This document shows positions 42,384 to 50,936 of a stretch of 64,000 nt of DNA, one piece after another. The stretch comes from DATEPR01 sp963780635 (GTDB taxonomy: Bacteria > Actinomycetota > Actinomycetes > Mycobacteriales > Pseudonocardiaceae). The notes beneath the pieces are model-generated. The model was not told where the DNA came from. It did not search any database and worked only from the letters and a program-made list of their open reading frames with translations. The stretch is from positions 62,001-126,000 of the forward strand of contig CAWACW010000012.1 of assembly GCA_963780635.1 (NCBI GenBank), in the 5' to 3' direction. Each line of letters opens with the position of its first letter. The stretch's first letter is position 1. Made by a program: the position numbers and the translations under genes.

Positions 42384-43469
42384 ATGAACGCGCCGATGCC
42401 CCCTGCTGTCCAACGCCAGGACCGCATCCGACTCGCCCTGGTGTTCGGGGTGATCGTCCTGCTGCACGTCCTGGCGTGGGGCATTCTGATACTGCTGGTC
42501 ATCCCCCACCATTTCGCCGTCGGCAAGCAGGTGTTCGGCATCGGCCTCGGCGTCACCGCCTACACGCTGGGCCTGCGGCACGCGTTCGACGCCGACCACA
42601 TCGCGGCCATCGACAACACCACCCGCAAGCTGATGGGCGACGGGAAACGTCCCGTGTCGGTCGGGTTCTGGTTCGCGCTGGGCCATTCCACGGTGGTGCT
42701 GGTGCTGGCGGCGCTGATCGCCATCGGCGCGCACGCGGTGATCACCCTGACCAGCGACAACTCCGGCACACACCAGGCGCTGGGCATCGTCAGCACCGGC
42801 GTGTCCGGACTGTTCCTGTACCTGATCGCCATCCTCAACCTGTTGGTGCTGTTCGGGATCGTGCGCGTGTGGCGGGCGATGCGGCACGGCGAGTTCGACG
42901 AGACCGAACTGGAGGCGCAACTGGCCAACCGCGGCTTTTTCAACCGGTTCCTCGGCAGGCTCACCAAAGCGATCACCCACCCGGCGCAGATGTACCCGAT
43001 CGGGTTGATCTTCGGGCTCGGCTTCGACACCGCGACGGAGGTGACGCTGCTGGTACTGGCCGGCAGCGGCGCGGCCAGCGGGCTGCCCTGGTATGCGATC
43101 GTCGCGCTGCCGCTGCTGTTCGCGGCGGGCATGAGCCTGCTGGACACCGTGGACGGCACCTTCATGAACTTCGCCTATCACTGGGCGTTCGCCAGCCCGG
43201 TGCGCAAGGTCTACTACAACATCACCATCACCGGGCTGTCTGTCGCGGTGGCGCTGATCATCGGGACCATCGAGCTGGTCGGCGTGCTGCACGACGACTT
43301 CCACCTGGTCGACCCGGTCACGACGTGGATCGCCAGGCTGAATCTGAACAACGTCGGTTTTCTGATCGTGGGGCTGTTCGTGGTGGTGTGGGCGGCCGCG
43401 ATCGGCTACTGGCGGCTGGCCGGGTTGGAGCACCGCTGGCAGCCTGGGCCGACACCCGAGCGGGACTGA
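42384..43469 (+). CDS. Nickel/cobalt permease, NiCoT family
   Basis: The 361-residue permease has eight membrane helices and the NiCoT signature RHAFDADHIAAID (65-77) in helix 2. It also has GLGFDTATEV and LFAAGMSLLDTVDGTFM. It imports Co2+ and/or Ni2+. The upstream cobalamin riboswitch indicates cobalt uptake for B12, in line with cbiD and cobK next door. The ATG at 42384 follows GGAGAGG. Confidence 0.93.
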   Translation: MNAPMPPAVQRQDRIRLALVFGVIVLLHVLAWGILILLVIPHHFAVGKQVFGIGLGVTAYTLGLRHAFDADHIAAIDNTTRKLMGDGKRPVSVGFWFALGHSTVVLVLAALIAIGAHAVITLTSDNSGTHQALGIVSTGVSGLFLYLIAILNLLVLFGIVRVWRAMRHGEFDETELEAQLANRGFFNRFLGRLTKAITHPAQMYPIGLIFGLGFDTATEVTLLVLAGSGAASGLPWYAIVALPLLFAAGMSLLDTVDGTFMNFAYHWAFASPVRKVYYNITITGLSVAVALIIGTIELVGVLHDDFHLVDPVTTWIARLNLNNVGFLIVGLFVVVWAAAIGYWRLAGLEHRWQPGPTPERD

Positions 43470-43490
43470 CCCGTCGGTACGGTTGCCCGT

Positions 43491-44051
43491 ATGGCGCAGG
43501 CTCCGCAGATCGTCCCGATGACCGTCGACCGCACCGAGATCGACGGCCTGGTCGTGATCACCGTCAAGCAGGTGACCGACGAGCGCGGCACGGTCCGGGA
43601 GTTCTACCGCCAGTCCTCGTGGGTGGATGCCGGGCTGCCGGACCTGGGCCCGTGGGCGCAGCTCAACGTGACCGAGAGCAGGCAGGGCGCCGTGCGCGGA
43701 CTGCACGGCGAGGCGATGACCAAGCTCGTCGGCATCGTGTCCGGCGAGGCCTTCGGCGCCTACGTCGATGCCCGCGACGGCTCCCCCAGCTACGGCAAGC
43801 TGGTCACCGTGACGCTGCGTCCCGGCACCCAGGTGCTCGTGCCGCATGGTGTCCTCAATGGATTCCAGTCGGTCAGCGACGGCGTCACGCAGTACCTCTA
43901 CAGCTTCGACGCCGAGTGGCGGCCCGGTATGGCGGGCACCGCCGTGACGCCGCTGGACGCGGGGCTCAACGTCACGTGGCCGATCGCGATCGACACCGGC
44001 GACCGCGCGCGGATCTCCGCGAAGGACGTCGGTGCGCCGGCGTTCGGCTGA
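43491..44051 (+). CDS. dTDP-4-dehydrorhamnose 3,5-epimerase family protein
   Basis: The 186-residue cupin matches RmlC: DERGTVREFYRQSSW, the catalytic His in VRGLHGEAMTKLVG, and VPHGVLNGFQSVSDG. Here VPHGVLNGF replaces the common P.G.AHGF. RmlC epimerises the 4-keto sugar in dTDP-rhamnose synthesis; without other rml genes nearby it may serve another nucleotide sugar. It starts 22 nt after the NiCoT stop. Confidence 0.87.
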   Translation: MAQAPQIVPMTVDRTEIDGLVVITVKQVTDERGTVREFYRQSSWVDAGLPDLGPWAQLNVTESRQGAVRGLHGEAMTKLVGIVSGEAFGAYVDARDGSPSYGKLVTVTLRPGTQVLVPHGVLNGFQSVSDGVTQYLYSFDAEWRPGMAGTAVTPLDAGLNVTWPIAIDTGDRARISAKDVGAPAFG

Positions 44052-44056
44052 CCGGT

Positions 44057-44575
44057 ATGACCGGACAGGTGCGACGGGCCACGGTGGCCGACGTGGCGGA
44101 GCTGGTGCGGTTGCGGGCGTTGATGCTGGCGGCCATGGGCCAGGACGTCGGTGCCGACGACGCGCCGTGGCGGGCATCGGCGGCCGCCTGGTTCGGTGAA
44201 CGGCTGGCCGACCCGGCCAGCAGGGACTTCGCCGTGTTCGTGGTGGACGATCCCGAGCTGGGCGTGGTGTGCTGCGCGGCAGGCAGCTGCGACTCGCGCG
44301 CGCCAGGGCCGAGCACCCTCACCGGGCGGCGCGGGCACGTGTTCAACATGAGCACCGAGCCCCGGCGGCGCAGGCGCGGGTACGCCCGCGCCTGCCTCGT
44401 CGAGTTGCTGGCCTGGTTCGACACCGAAGCCGGGGTACGCGTGATCGACCTGAACGCCACCGGCGACGGCATCGACCTCTATATGTCGCTCGGGTTCGCC
44501 CCGCCCCGCTGGCCGTCGCTGCGGCGGCGGCTCACTGGCCGTCCAGCGACGGTTGCGGGACCTGCTGGTCGGTGA
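44057..44575 (+). CDS. GNAT N-acetyltransferase
   Basis: The 172-residue protein begins VRRATVADVAELVRLRALML, has NMSTEPRRRRRGYARACLVELL as core strand and acetyl-CoA loop (part), and ends in the LYMSLGFAPPRWPSLR block common to GNATs. The substrate is unknown. It lies 5 nt after the epimerase stop in the same direction, so the two are probably cotranscribed. Its 3' end overlaps the beta-helix gene by 44 nt on the opposite strand. Confidence 0.87.
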   Translation: MTGQVRRATVADVAELVRLRALMLAAMGQDVGADDAPWRASAAAWFGERLADPASRDFAVFVVDDPELGVVCCAAGSCDSRAPGPSTLTGRRGHVFNMSTEPRRRRRGYARACLVELLAWFDTEAGVRVIDLNATGDGIDLYMSLGFAPPRWPSLRRRLTGRPATVAGPAGR

Positions 44576-45938
44576 GTGTGCCGTCGGCGTTCATGTAGAC
44601 GTTGCCCGCCCACTGGCCGCCGCCTGCCGGGTTGAAGGCGCGCCCGGCGCCGAACGCGCCGGCATTCGGGAAGTACTTGCGCCAGAACACGTTGTTGACG
44701 ATCTTGACGTCGTTCGCGCGCGCCGGGTTGCCGTCGTTGTCGGTGGCGCCGTCGCCGCAGTAGCAGGTGTAGCCGCCGCCCGCCAACAGGTTGTTGCTCA
44801 CGACGTCCTTGGAGTTGTTGCCGTACTCGGTGTACAGGGCCAGCGCCGAGGTCTGGTCGTTCGGGTTGAGCAGGGTGTTGTGGTCGATGGTCAGACCGCT
44901 GGAGCCGTCGCCCTGGATGGCGTCGTTGTGGTCGCCACGCATGTTCTTGCCCAGCTCGATGTAGTTGTCCCGGACGGTGCCGGTGGAGATGCCGAGGATG
45001 CCCAGCTGCGCGCCGATCAGCTTGGAGTTGGTGATCTTCACCGGGCCGCCGCGTCCCGACCGGATGCTCGTCGTGACGTACACGTCGGGTGCGCTGCCGG
45101 TGATCGTGCTGACGTGGTCGATGGTCACGCCGCAGGCCGCGGATTCCTGCAACCAGATCGCGAACAGGTCGGGCGTGTTGTCGCCGGTGAAGGGCTCGCC
45201 GCTGTCGACCTCGACGTTGCGGATGGTCACGTCGCACGCGGTGACGGCGATCGTGCCCTTGACCCGCATGTTCTGGTACACCTGCCCCTGCTTGGCCAGG
45301 GTGACGTCACCGGTGACCGTGCTCAGCGGGCCGCTCGCCCCGGTGCTGTCCGGGGTGGGCCAGGACGCGGGCAGCGGCGGCGCGGCAGGCGGGGCTGCCG
45401 CTTTGGTGGTGACGGCGTGGGTGGTGGCAGGTGGCTTGGTCGTGGTCGTCGGGCCGGGCACGGCGACCGACACACCCGGTGAGAGCGGCGAGCCGGTGCC
45501 GGTGCTGTCCACCGACTGGACCTGGTAGCTGTGCCTGCCCGCCGGTGCCGCGGTGTCGCGCCACGCGGTGGCCCGCCACACCGAGGCGACGCGCTTGCCG
45601 TCGCGGTAGACGGTGTAGCCGGTGACGGTGTGCCTGCCCAGCGCCGGGTGCCAGGACAGCAGGACCACGTCGTGGTCCATCGCGGCCGCGAGGTTGGCCG
45701 GGACCGCGGGTGCCGAGGTCGCCGGGTCGACGTTGCCGGCGTCGAGCGCGGCACCCGGCACGGCCCGGCCGCCGGTCGAGTGGTGACCGGTGACCGCCCA
45801 GGACACGAGCACGCCGGCCAGCAGCACGAGAACGACCGCGAGCACGGTGCGGCCGCGGAACGGGCCGCGCCCGCGGCGGCCGGAATTGTGCGACGGGATG
45901 CGGGAGGTTTGTTCCTGGTTTTCGGTCGCTTCGGACAT
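44532..45938 (-). CDS. Membrane-anchored right-handed beta-helix protein with FN3 domain
   Basis: The 468-residue protein has a basic N-terminus, one membrane helix (31-49, TVLAVVLVLLAGVLVSWAV), then a fibronectin type III-like domain (about 75-160, LLSWHPALGRHTVTGYTVYRD in part). A Thr/Pro linker comes next, and then a right-handed parallel beta-helix from about 200 (repeating CDVTIRNVEVDSG, DNYIELG, LTIDHNTLLNP, KIVNNVFWRKYF). Such folds occur in polysaccharide lyases and glycan-binding proteins. The active-site residues of pectate lyases are not obvious, so binding or an unusual lyase is possible. It acts outside the membrane. Confidence 0.82.
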   Translation of the reverse strand: MSEATENQEQTSRIPSHNSGRRGRGPFRGRTVLAVVLVLLAGVLVSWAVTGHHSTGGRAVPGAALDAGNVDPATSAPAVPANLAAAMDHDVVLLSWHPALGRHTVTGYTVYRDGKRVASVWRATAWRDTAAPAGRHSYQVQSVDSTGTGSPLSPGVSVAVPGPTTTTKPPATTHAVTTKAAAPPAAPPLPASWPTPDSTGASGPLSTVTGDVTLAKQGQVYQNMRVKGTIAVTACDVTIRNVEVDSGEPFTGDNTPDLFAIWLQESAACGVTIDHVSTITGSAPDVYVTTSIRSGRGGPVKITNSKLIGAQLGILGISTGTVRDNYIELGKNMRGDHNDAIQGDGSSGLTIDHNTLLNPNDQTSALALYTEYGNNSKDVVSNNLLAGGGYTCYCGDGATDNDGNPARANDVKIVNNVFWRKYFPNAGAFGAGRAFNPAGGGQWAGNVYMNADGTLTDQQVPQPSLDGQ

Positions 45939-46453
45939 ATTCGTTCAGACTCCGGGATGAAATCGTGGAAACGCGTTGTCGTCCGGTTTCACACCCCGAG
46001 TAGCGTCTGTCCTCCCGTCAGGAGTGCTGGTGGAGCGGCCGGTGCCTCGGACGGCCGAATGCTAGTGCAGGCGGATGAGCGCACCAAGCCGTCGCGGTGA
46101 CGAATTGTTGTCATGGGTGTTAGCGCGCGAGCGGGCGGGTTCATTACCGAATGCGATGCGTCGCGGGTGAGGGCCGATCGGGCCGCGGGGTCGCACCGGC
46201 GGCGGACCGACGTGGACGGTCGGTACGACCCATGGTGATCGGTTACTCGTCCGGGGGACCCCCGCAAGTGATCGGCGACGGCCCCGACAGCGCAGGTCAG
46301 CGGGTTTTCCCGATAATCGGCACACGCTGGTCCGATCGGGTGACATCATACTTTCCGCCCTGGTAGCAAGTGTGGTCAGCGGGCTTGGCAAGATACGGCA
46401 GCCGAAAGATGTCGGCGACGGTTGCCCCGGACGCGGATGGAGGACGGTACCCG
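45939..46453. other. 515-bp intergenic region between divergent genes
   Basis: I see no supportable gene. The short frames on both strands show no family features. The region must contain the promoters of the beta-helix gene (leftward) and of the regulator-GNAT pair (rightward), but no clear sigma consensus or operator palindrome was recognised. Confidence 0.45.
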
Positions 46454-46990
46454 GTGAACCCCGAGACCACTCAGATGGACGACATCCGACTCGTCGCACT
46501 GCCCACCGCCGTCAACTGCGCCGAGATGTTCGTCAGATTCGCGCTCACCGAGTGGTCGCTGCGGGCGCTGATGGACGAGGCGTCCGACGTGGTCCGGGAG
46601 CTGACCGACGCCGCCGTCGAGGTCGCCGACCCCCGCAGGCCCGCGTTCATCAGCGTGCGCGCCCGGGTCCAGTCCGACCGGCTGGTGATCGAGGTGGAGA
46701 GCGCCGGCCCGACCCGCCCGCCGACAGCGTTGAACGGGCCCAACGGGTGGCGCGCCGGTGTCGTGGAGCTGCGTGGTCGCGCTCAGCTGGCCTGGTGCGA
46801 GCTGCCGTTGCCCGGTGGCATGGACGCGTCATCGGTGCCGCTGCCCCGCCGTCATCACCGCCGCTCGGCAGAACCGGTGGTCGACCCGCCGCAGCTCGAC
46901 CCGCGGGCCACCGCCGACGTGGACGAGGACGTCATGCGGCGGATCCTGTTCGGTCTTGGCGGCGACTCGGCCGACGGCCGCGGCGAGTAG
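46454..46990 (+). CDS. RsbW-like ATPase-fold regulator lacking the N box
   Basis: The 178-residue protein follows the first half of actinobacterial anti-sigma/histidine-kinase-like ATPases (RLVALPTAVNCAEMFVRFAL, then EASDVVRELTDAAVEV). Where the family has the Mg-binding Asn (ELVTNAV) this protein has ELTDAAV, and the Gly-rich DxGxG loop is absent. ATP binding is therefore doubtful, and a binding or partner-switch role is more likely. The GTG at 46454 follows GGAGG by 10 nt; an ATG at 46475 is an alternative. A GNAT gene follows after 4 nt. Confidence 0.7.
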   Translation: MNPETTQMDDIRLVALPTAVNCAEMFVRFALTEWSLRALMDEASDVVRELTDAAVEVADPRRPAFISVRARVQSDRLVIEVESAGPTRPPTALNGPNGWRAGVVELRGRAQLAWCELPLPGGMDASSVPLPRRHHRRSAEPVVDPPQLDPRATADVDEDVMRRILFGLGGDSADGRGE

Positions 46991-46994
46991 CCGG

Positions 46995-47498
46995 ATGCCG
47001 GTCACCGTGCGGTCGGTGTCCTGGTCGGACCCCGGCGCGGTCGCGCTGCGCGCCGAGATGGCCGAGGAGATCACCCGGATGTACACCGACGTGATGGGCG
47101 ACGTGGCCGTACCGGCCGCGCTGCGGGTGCCCGAGGACGAGGTCGCCTACACCGGTCTGGCCGTCGACGAGCAGGGCCGCCCGGTCGGGCACCTCGGGCT
47201 GTGCAGGCACGGCGAGGACCTGGAGATGAAACGCGTCTTCGTGACGCCCTCGGCTCGCGGCGGCGGAGTCGCGGCCGCGCTGCTGGCCGCCGCCGACCGG
47301 GCCGCCGCCGAACTGGGTGCGGCCCGGATCGTGTTGCAGACCGGTGACCGGCAGCCCGGCGCGGTGCGCATGTACCAGCGCGCCGGGTACCTGCCGATCC
47401 CTGTCTTCGCGCCCTACGAGAAGTTGCCGTTCTCGCTGTGCTTCGCGAAGATCGTCACCACTGCGGCGACCGGCGGGAGGACACCACACCCGTGTTGA
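46995..47498 (+). CDS. GNAT N-acetyltransferase
   Basis: The 167-residue enzyme has LEMKRVFVTPSARGGGVAAALL as beta strand 4 and the acetyl-CoA loop (RGGGVA), and GAVRMYQRAGYLPIPVFAPYE as the C-terminal block (part). The substrate is unknown. It is cotranscribed with the ATPase-fold regulator and overlaps the convergent CoA-binding gene by 44 nt. Confidence 0.87.
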   Translation: MPVTVRSVSWSDPGAVALRAEMAEEITRMYTDVMGDVAVPAALRVPEDEVAYTGLAVDEQGRPVGHLGLCRHGEDLEMKRVFVTPSARGGGVAAALLAAADRAAAELGAARIVLQTGDRQPGAVRMYQRAGYLPIPVFAPYEKLPFSLCFAKIVTTAATGGRTPHPC

Positions 47499-47946
47499 AC
47501 CCGGCCAGGTGCAGGCCACCGGCGAACCGCGCGTGCTCGATCTTCACGCACCGGTTCATCACCACCGTCAGGCCCTTGTCCTCGGCGTGCCGGGCCACCG
47601 GTTCGTGCCACAGGCCAAGCTGCAGCCACAGCGTGCGCGCACCGGCCGCGATGACCTCGTCGGCCACGCCCGGCAGGTCGTCGTGCTTGCGGAACACGGA
47701 CACCAGGTCGGGCCGTTCGGGCAGGTCGGCCAGCGACGGGTACACGGGGTGGCCGAGCAGCTCGGTCAGCCGCGGGTTGACGAAGTAGACGGTGAACTTG
47801 GTGGCCGAGAGCAGGTAGGTGGCCACGAAGTAGCTGGGCCGCGCCGGGTTGTTCGACGCGCCGACCACCGCGACCGTCCTCGTCGCACCGAGGATGCGGC
47901 GCCGCTCGAGGGCCGAGGGCCCCTCCCAGGTCTTCGGTTCGGTCAT
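47455..47946 (-). CDS. CoA-binding domain protein (YccU-like)
   Basis: The 163-residue Rossmann-fold protein has VAVVGASNNPARPSYFVATYL and the conserved LWLQLGLWHEPVARHAEDKG and VVMNRCVKIEHARF blocks of the CoA_binding_2 family. The partner reaction is unknown, but the family is often encoded next to O-acetylhomoserine sulfhydrylase. That is the case here, with ATGA overlap, so a link to sulfur amino-acid metabolism is reasonable. Confidence 0.88.
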   Translation of the reverse strand: MTEPKTWEGPSALERRRILGATRTVAVVGASNNPARPSYFVATYLLSATKFTVYFVNPRLTELLGHPVYPSLADLPERPDLVSVFRKHDDLPGVADEVIAAGARTLWLQLGLWHEPVARHAEDKGLTVVMNRCVKIEHARFAGGLHLAGFNTGVVSSRRSPQW

Positions 47947-49235
47947 GCTTCCTTCACCGCCTGCGCCAGTGCCTGATCCAGATCCCAGATGATGTCCTCG
48001 ACGTCCTCGATGCCCACCGACAGCCGCACCAGGTCCGGCGTCACGCCACCGGCCCGCAACTGCTCGTCGGACAACTGCTGGTGCGTCGTGGACGCGGGGT
48101 GGATCACCAGGGTGCGGGCGTCGCCGATGTTGGCCAGGTGGCTGCACAGCTCGACCGACTCGACGAACCGCTGCCCGGCCGCGCGGCCCCCCTTGACGCC
48201 GAACGCGAAGACCGCGCCCGGGCCCTTGGGCAGGTAGCGGTTGGCGCGCTCGTGGTGCGGGTGGTCGGGCAGGCCCGCGTAGTTCACCCACGCCACCCGG
48301 GGGTCGGCGGCCAGCCAGCGCGCCACCTCCTGCGCGTTGGCCACGTGCGCGTCCATCCGCTGCGGCAGCGTCTCCACGCCCTGCAGCAACAGGAACGCCG
48401 AGTGCGGCGAGAGGACCGCGCCGATGTCGCGCAACTGCTCGGCGCGCAGCCGCGTGCAGAACGCGTACTCGCCGAAGTTCTCCCAGTAGCGCAGGCCGCC
48501 GTAGCTGGGCACGACCTCGGTCATCCGCGGGAACTTGCCGTTGCCCCAGTCGAACCGGCCGCTCTCCACGACTACGCCGCCCAGCGTGGTGCCGTGGCCG
48601 CCGAGGAACTTGGTGGCCGAGTGCAGCACGATGTCCACGCCGTGCTCCAGCGGGCGGCACAGGTACGGGGTCGCGGTCGTCGCGTCGACCACCAGCGGGA
48701 TGTTGTGCGACCTGGCCAGGTCGGCCAGCCCGGCCAGGTCGGCGATCCGGCCGGACGGGTTGCCGACCAGCTCGGTGTAGATCAGTTTGGTGTTGTCGCG
48801 GACCTGGGCCGCGTAGGCGTCCGTGCTGTCCTCGGCGACGAACGTCGTGTCGACGCCGAAGCGGCGCAGCGTGCCGTCCAGCTGGGTGATCGTGCCGCCG
48901 TAGAGGCCGGACGCGGACACGATGTGGTCACCGGCCTCCACCAGCGACGCGAACGTGAGGAACTCCGCAGCCTGACCGCTCGCCGTGGCGACCGCGCCGA
49001 TGCCACCTTCCAGGCTGGCGATGCGTTCCTCGAACGCGGCGACGGTCGGGTTGCCGATGCGGCTGTAGATGTTGCCGTACTTCTGCAGCGCGAACAGGTT
49101 GGCCGCGTCGGCGCTGTCCTCGAAGACGAAACTCGTGGTCTGGTAGATCGGGACGGCGCGGGCACCCGTGGTCGGATCGGGGGTGCCGCCAGCGTGCAGG
49201 GCTCGTGTGCGGAAGCCCCAGGTCCGGTCGGTCAT
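47943..49235 (-). CDS. metY: O-acetylhomoserine sulfhydrylase / aminocarboxypropyltransferase
   Basis: The 430-residue Cys/Met-metabolism PLP enzyme has YSRIGNPTVAAFEERIASLEG (part), the PLP lysine in HSATKFLGGHGTTLGG, and SPHSAFLLLQGVETLPQRM (part). Its length and the long insert near the C-terminus fit MetY, which makes homocysteine from O-acetylhomoserine and sulfide. I use the ATG at 49235 (MTDRTWGFRTRALHAG), the family start. The CoA-binding gene is translationally coupled to its end. Confidence 0.92.
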   Translation of the reverse strand: MTDRTWGFRTRALHAGGTPDPTTGARAVPIYQTTSFVFEDSADAANLFALQKYGNIYSRIGNPTVAAFEERIASLEGGIGAVATASGQAAEFLTFASLVEAGDHIVSASGLYGGTITQLDGTLRRFGVDTTFVAEDSTDAYAAQVRDNTKLIYTELVGNPSGRIADLAGLADLARSHNIPLVVDATTATPYLCRPLEHGVDIVLHSATKFLGGHGTTLGGVVVESGRFDWGNGKFPRMTEVVPSYGGLRYWENFGEYAFCTRLRAEQLRDIGAVLSPHSAFLLLQGVETLPQRMDAHVANAQEVARWLAADPRVAWVNYAGLPDHPHHERANRYLPKGPGAVFAFGVKGGRAAGQRFVESVELCSHLANIGDARTLVIHPASTTHQQLSDEQLRAGGVTPDLVRLSVGIEDVEDIIWDLDQALAQAVKEA

Positions 49236-49321
49236 GTGCTCGACCGTAGTACCCCCGGGTCTGGTGAGGGCTGCCCGCCGCGACGTTGCGGCGGGCAGCA
49301 CACCCGCGGACGGGCCGGGTG

Positions 49322-50818
49322 TCAGCCCGCGTGCGGGCGGTTGCCCGGCTCCTGCTTGGGCAGGTGCTGGTTGCTGCCCGGGAACGGCGGCAGCGGGAAC
49401 TGGCTCGCGGTGAACTGGGCCAGGTTGTAGGCGCCGTTGGTGTCGGGCAGCACCGGAGGCTGGCGACGCGGCTCGTTGAACCGGAACACAGAGGTCAGGT
49501 CACCGACGGTGCGCCGGCGCCAGTCGGTGATGTTGGTCTCCTTCACCCCGGTGATGCGTTCGAGCAACCTCAGCTGCGAGGTGTGGTCGGACAGCTCCGA
49601 GTTCACCCAGCCGCCGACGGTCCACGGCGACACGACGATGCACGGCACCCGGAAGCCCAGACCGGTCGGCAGCCCGCCACCCTGCACACCGGTCGGCGAG
49701 ACACCGGACACGAACTCACCCGGCGTGCCCCGCGGCGGGGTCGGCGGCAGCACGTGGTCGAACATGCCGTCGTTCTCGTCGTAGGACAGGATGAACGCCG
49801 TCTTGGCCCACACTTCGGGGTTGGCGGCGATCGCGTCGATCTTGCCGGCGACGAACGTGGCGCCGGCGTTGGGCAGCCCGGCCGGGTGCTCGTCGAAACC
49901 CGACGGCGGCAGGATCCAGCTGACCGTGGGCAGGTTGTCGTTGAGGCAGTCCATCTCGAACTGGCCCAGCGGCTGCGAGTTCATGCCCTTGTCGAACAGG
50001 GGGTTGCCCGCGGCGGCGGTGTCCCACTGCTCGAACAGCTGCAGCGCGTTGAAACCGGTGACCGACCCGGGCTGGTGGTAGATCTTCCAGCTGACACCGG
50101 CCTCTTCGAGCCGCTCCGGGTAGGTCTTCCACTTGTAGGTGGCCACCGGGCCGCCGGTCTCCAGCGACGGGCCGCCGAACTTGCCGTCCGCGTCGATGCT
50201 GCCCGACATCCACATGTGCCGGTTCGGCGCTGTCGGACCGAGCACCGAGCAGTGGTAGGAGTCCAGCACGGTGAACGCGTCGGCCAGCGCGTACTGGAAC
50301 GGGATGTCCTCGCGGGTGAAGTAGCCCATCGTGTACGGGCCGACGTCGGCGCCGTCCGAGGCGATGTGCGCGGGCAGCCAGTTGTCCATCTTGCCGTTGT
50401 TCCAGGCCTGGTGCTGCACGGCCCACTCGTGGCTCATCGACGGGATCGCCTGCGCGGCCGTGGTCTGGGCGTCCACGTGGTAGGGCAGCAGGTAACCGTC
50501 CGGGTTGGACGAGTCCGGCTGGTACCAGACGGGTTTGCCGTTGGGCAGGCGCAGCGGGTGCGGGTCGTTGAACCCGCGCACGCCCTGCAGGCTACCGAAG
50601 TAGTGGTCGAAACTGCGGTTCTCCTGCATCAACATCACAACGTGCTTGATGTCGCTCAGGCGGCCGCCGCGGGGTGCCGGGGCCGCGATCGCCTTGCGCA
50701 CGTTGGCGGGCAGCGCCATGGTGGCGGCGGTCAGTCCGCCGACCGCGGCGGCCGAACCGAGCAGACGGCGGCGGGTGATGCCCGTCCGCTCGCTCTCGTT
50801 GTCCGGGGTGTCGGTCAT
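49322..50818 (-). CDS. Phospholipase C-like phosphoesterase with Tat signal
   Basis: The 498-residue protein begins with a twin-arginine signal (TRRRLLGSAAAVGGLTAA) and continues VVMLMQENRSFDHYFGSLQG, the metal and nucleophile region of non-haemolytic phospholipase C / acid phosphatase AcpA-like enzymes. DENDGMFDHVLPPTPPRGTP and VVSPWTVGGWVNS complete the active site. It is exported folded and should release phosphate or the head group from phospholipids. It is monocistronic. Confidence 0.9.
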   Translation of the reverse strand: MTDTPDNESERTGITRRRLLGSAAAVGGLTAATMALPANVRKAIAAPAPRGGRLSDIKHVVMLMQENRSFDHYFGSLQGVRGFNDPHPLRLPNGKPVWYQPDSSNPDGYLLPYHVDAQTTAAQAIPSMSHEWAVQHQAWNNGKMDNWLPAHIASDGADVGPYTMGYFTREDIPFQYALADAFTVLDSYHCSVLGPTAPNRHMWMSGSIDADGKFGGPSLETGGPVATYKWKTYPERLEEAGVSWKIYHQPGSVTGFNALQLFEQWDTAAAGNPLFDKGMNSQPLGQFEMDCLNDNLPTVSWILPPSGFDEHPAGLPNAGATFVAGKIDAIAANPEVWAKTAFILSYDENDGMFDHVLPPTPPRGTPGEFVSGVSPTGVQGGGLPTGLGFRVPCIVVSPWTVGGWVNSELSDHTSQLRLLERITGVKETNITDWRRRTVGDLTSVFRFNEPRRQPPVLPDTNGAYNLAQFTASQFPLPPFPGSNQHLPKQEPGNRPHAG

Positions 50819-50936
50819 CGAAGTCCTTTCACGCTCGACCCTTGGGGGCCGTTGTGGTGGGGCTTCGACACCGTCGCTGGTCATGCTGGCTGGCTGGTCT
50901 GTGTTCTGGTGACCAACGGTTGAATTACGGCTGAAC

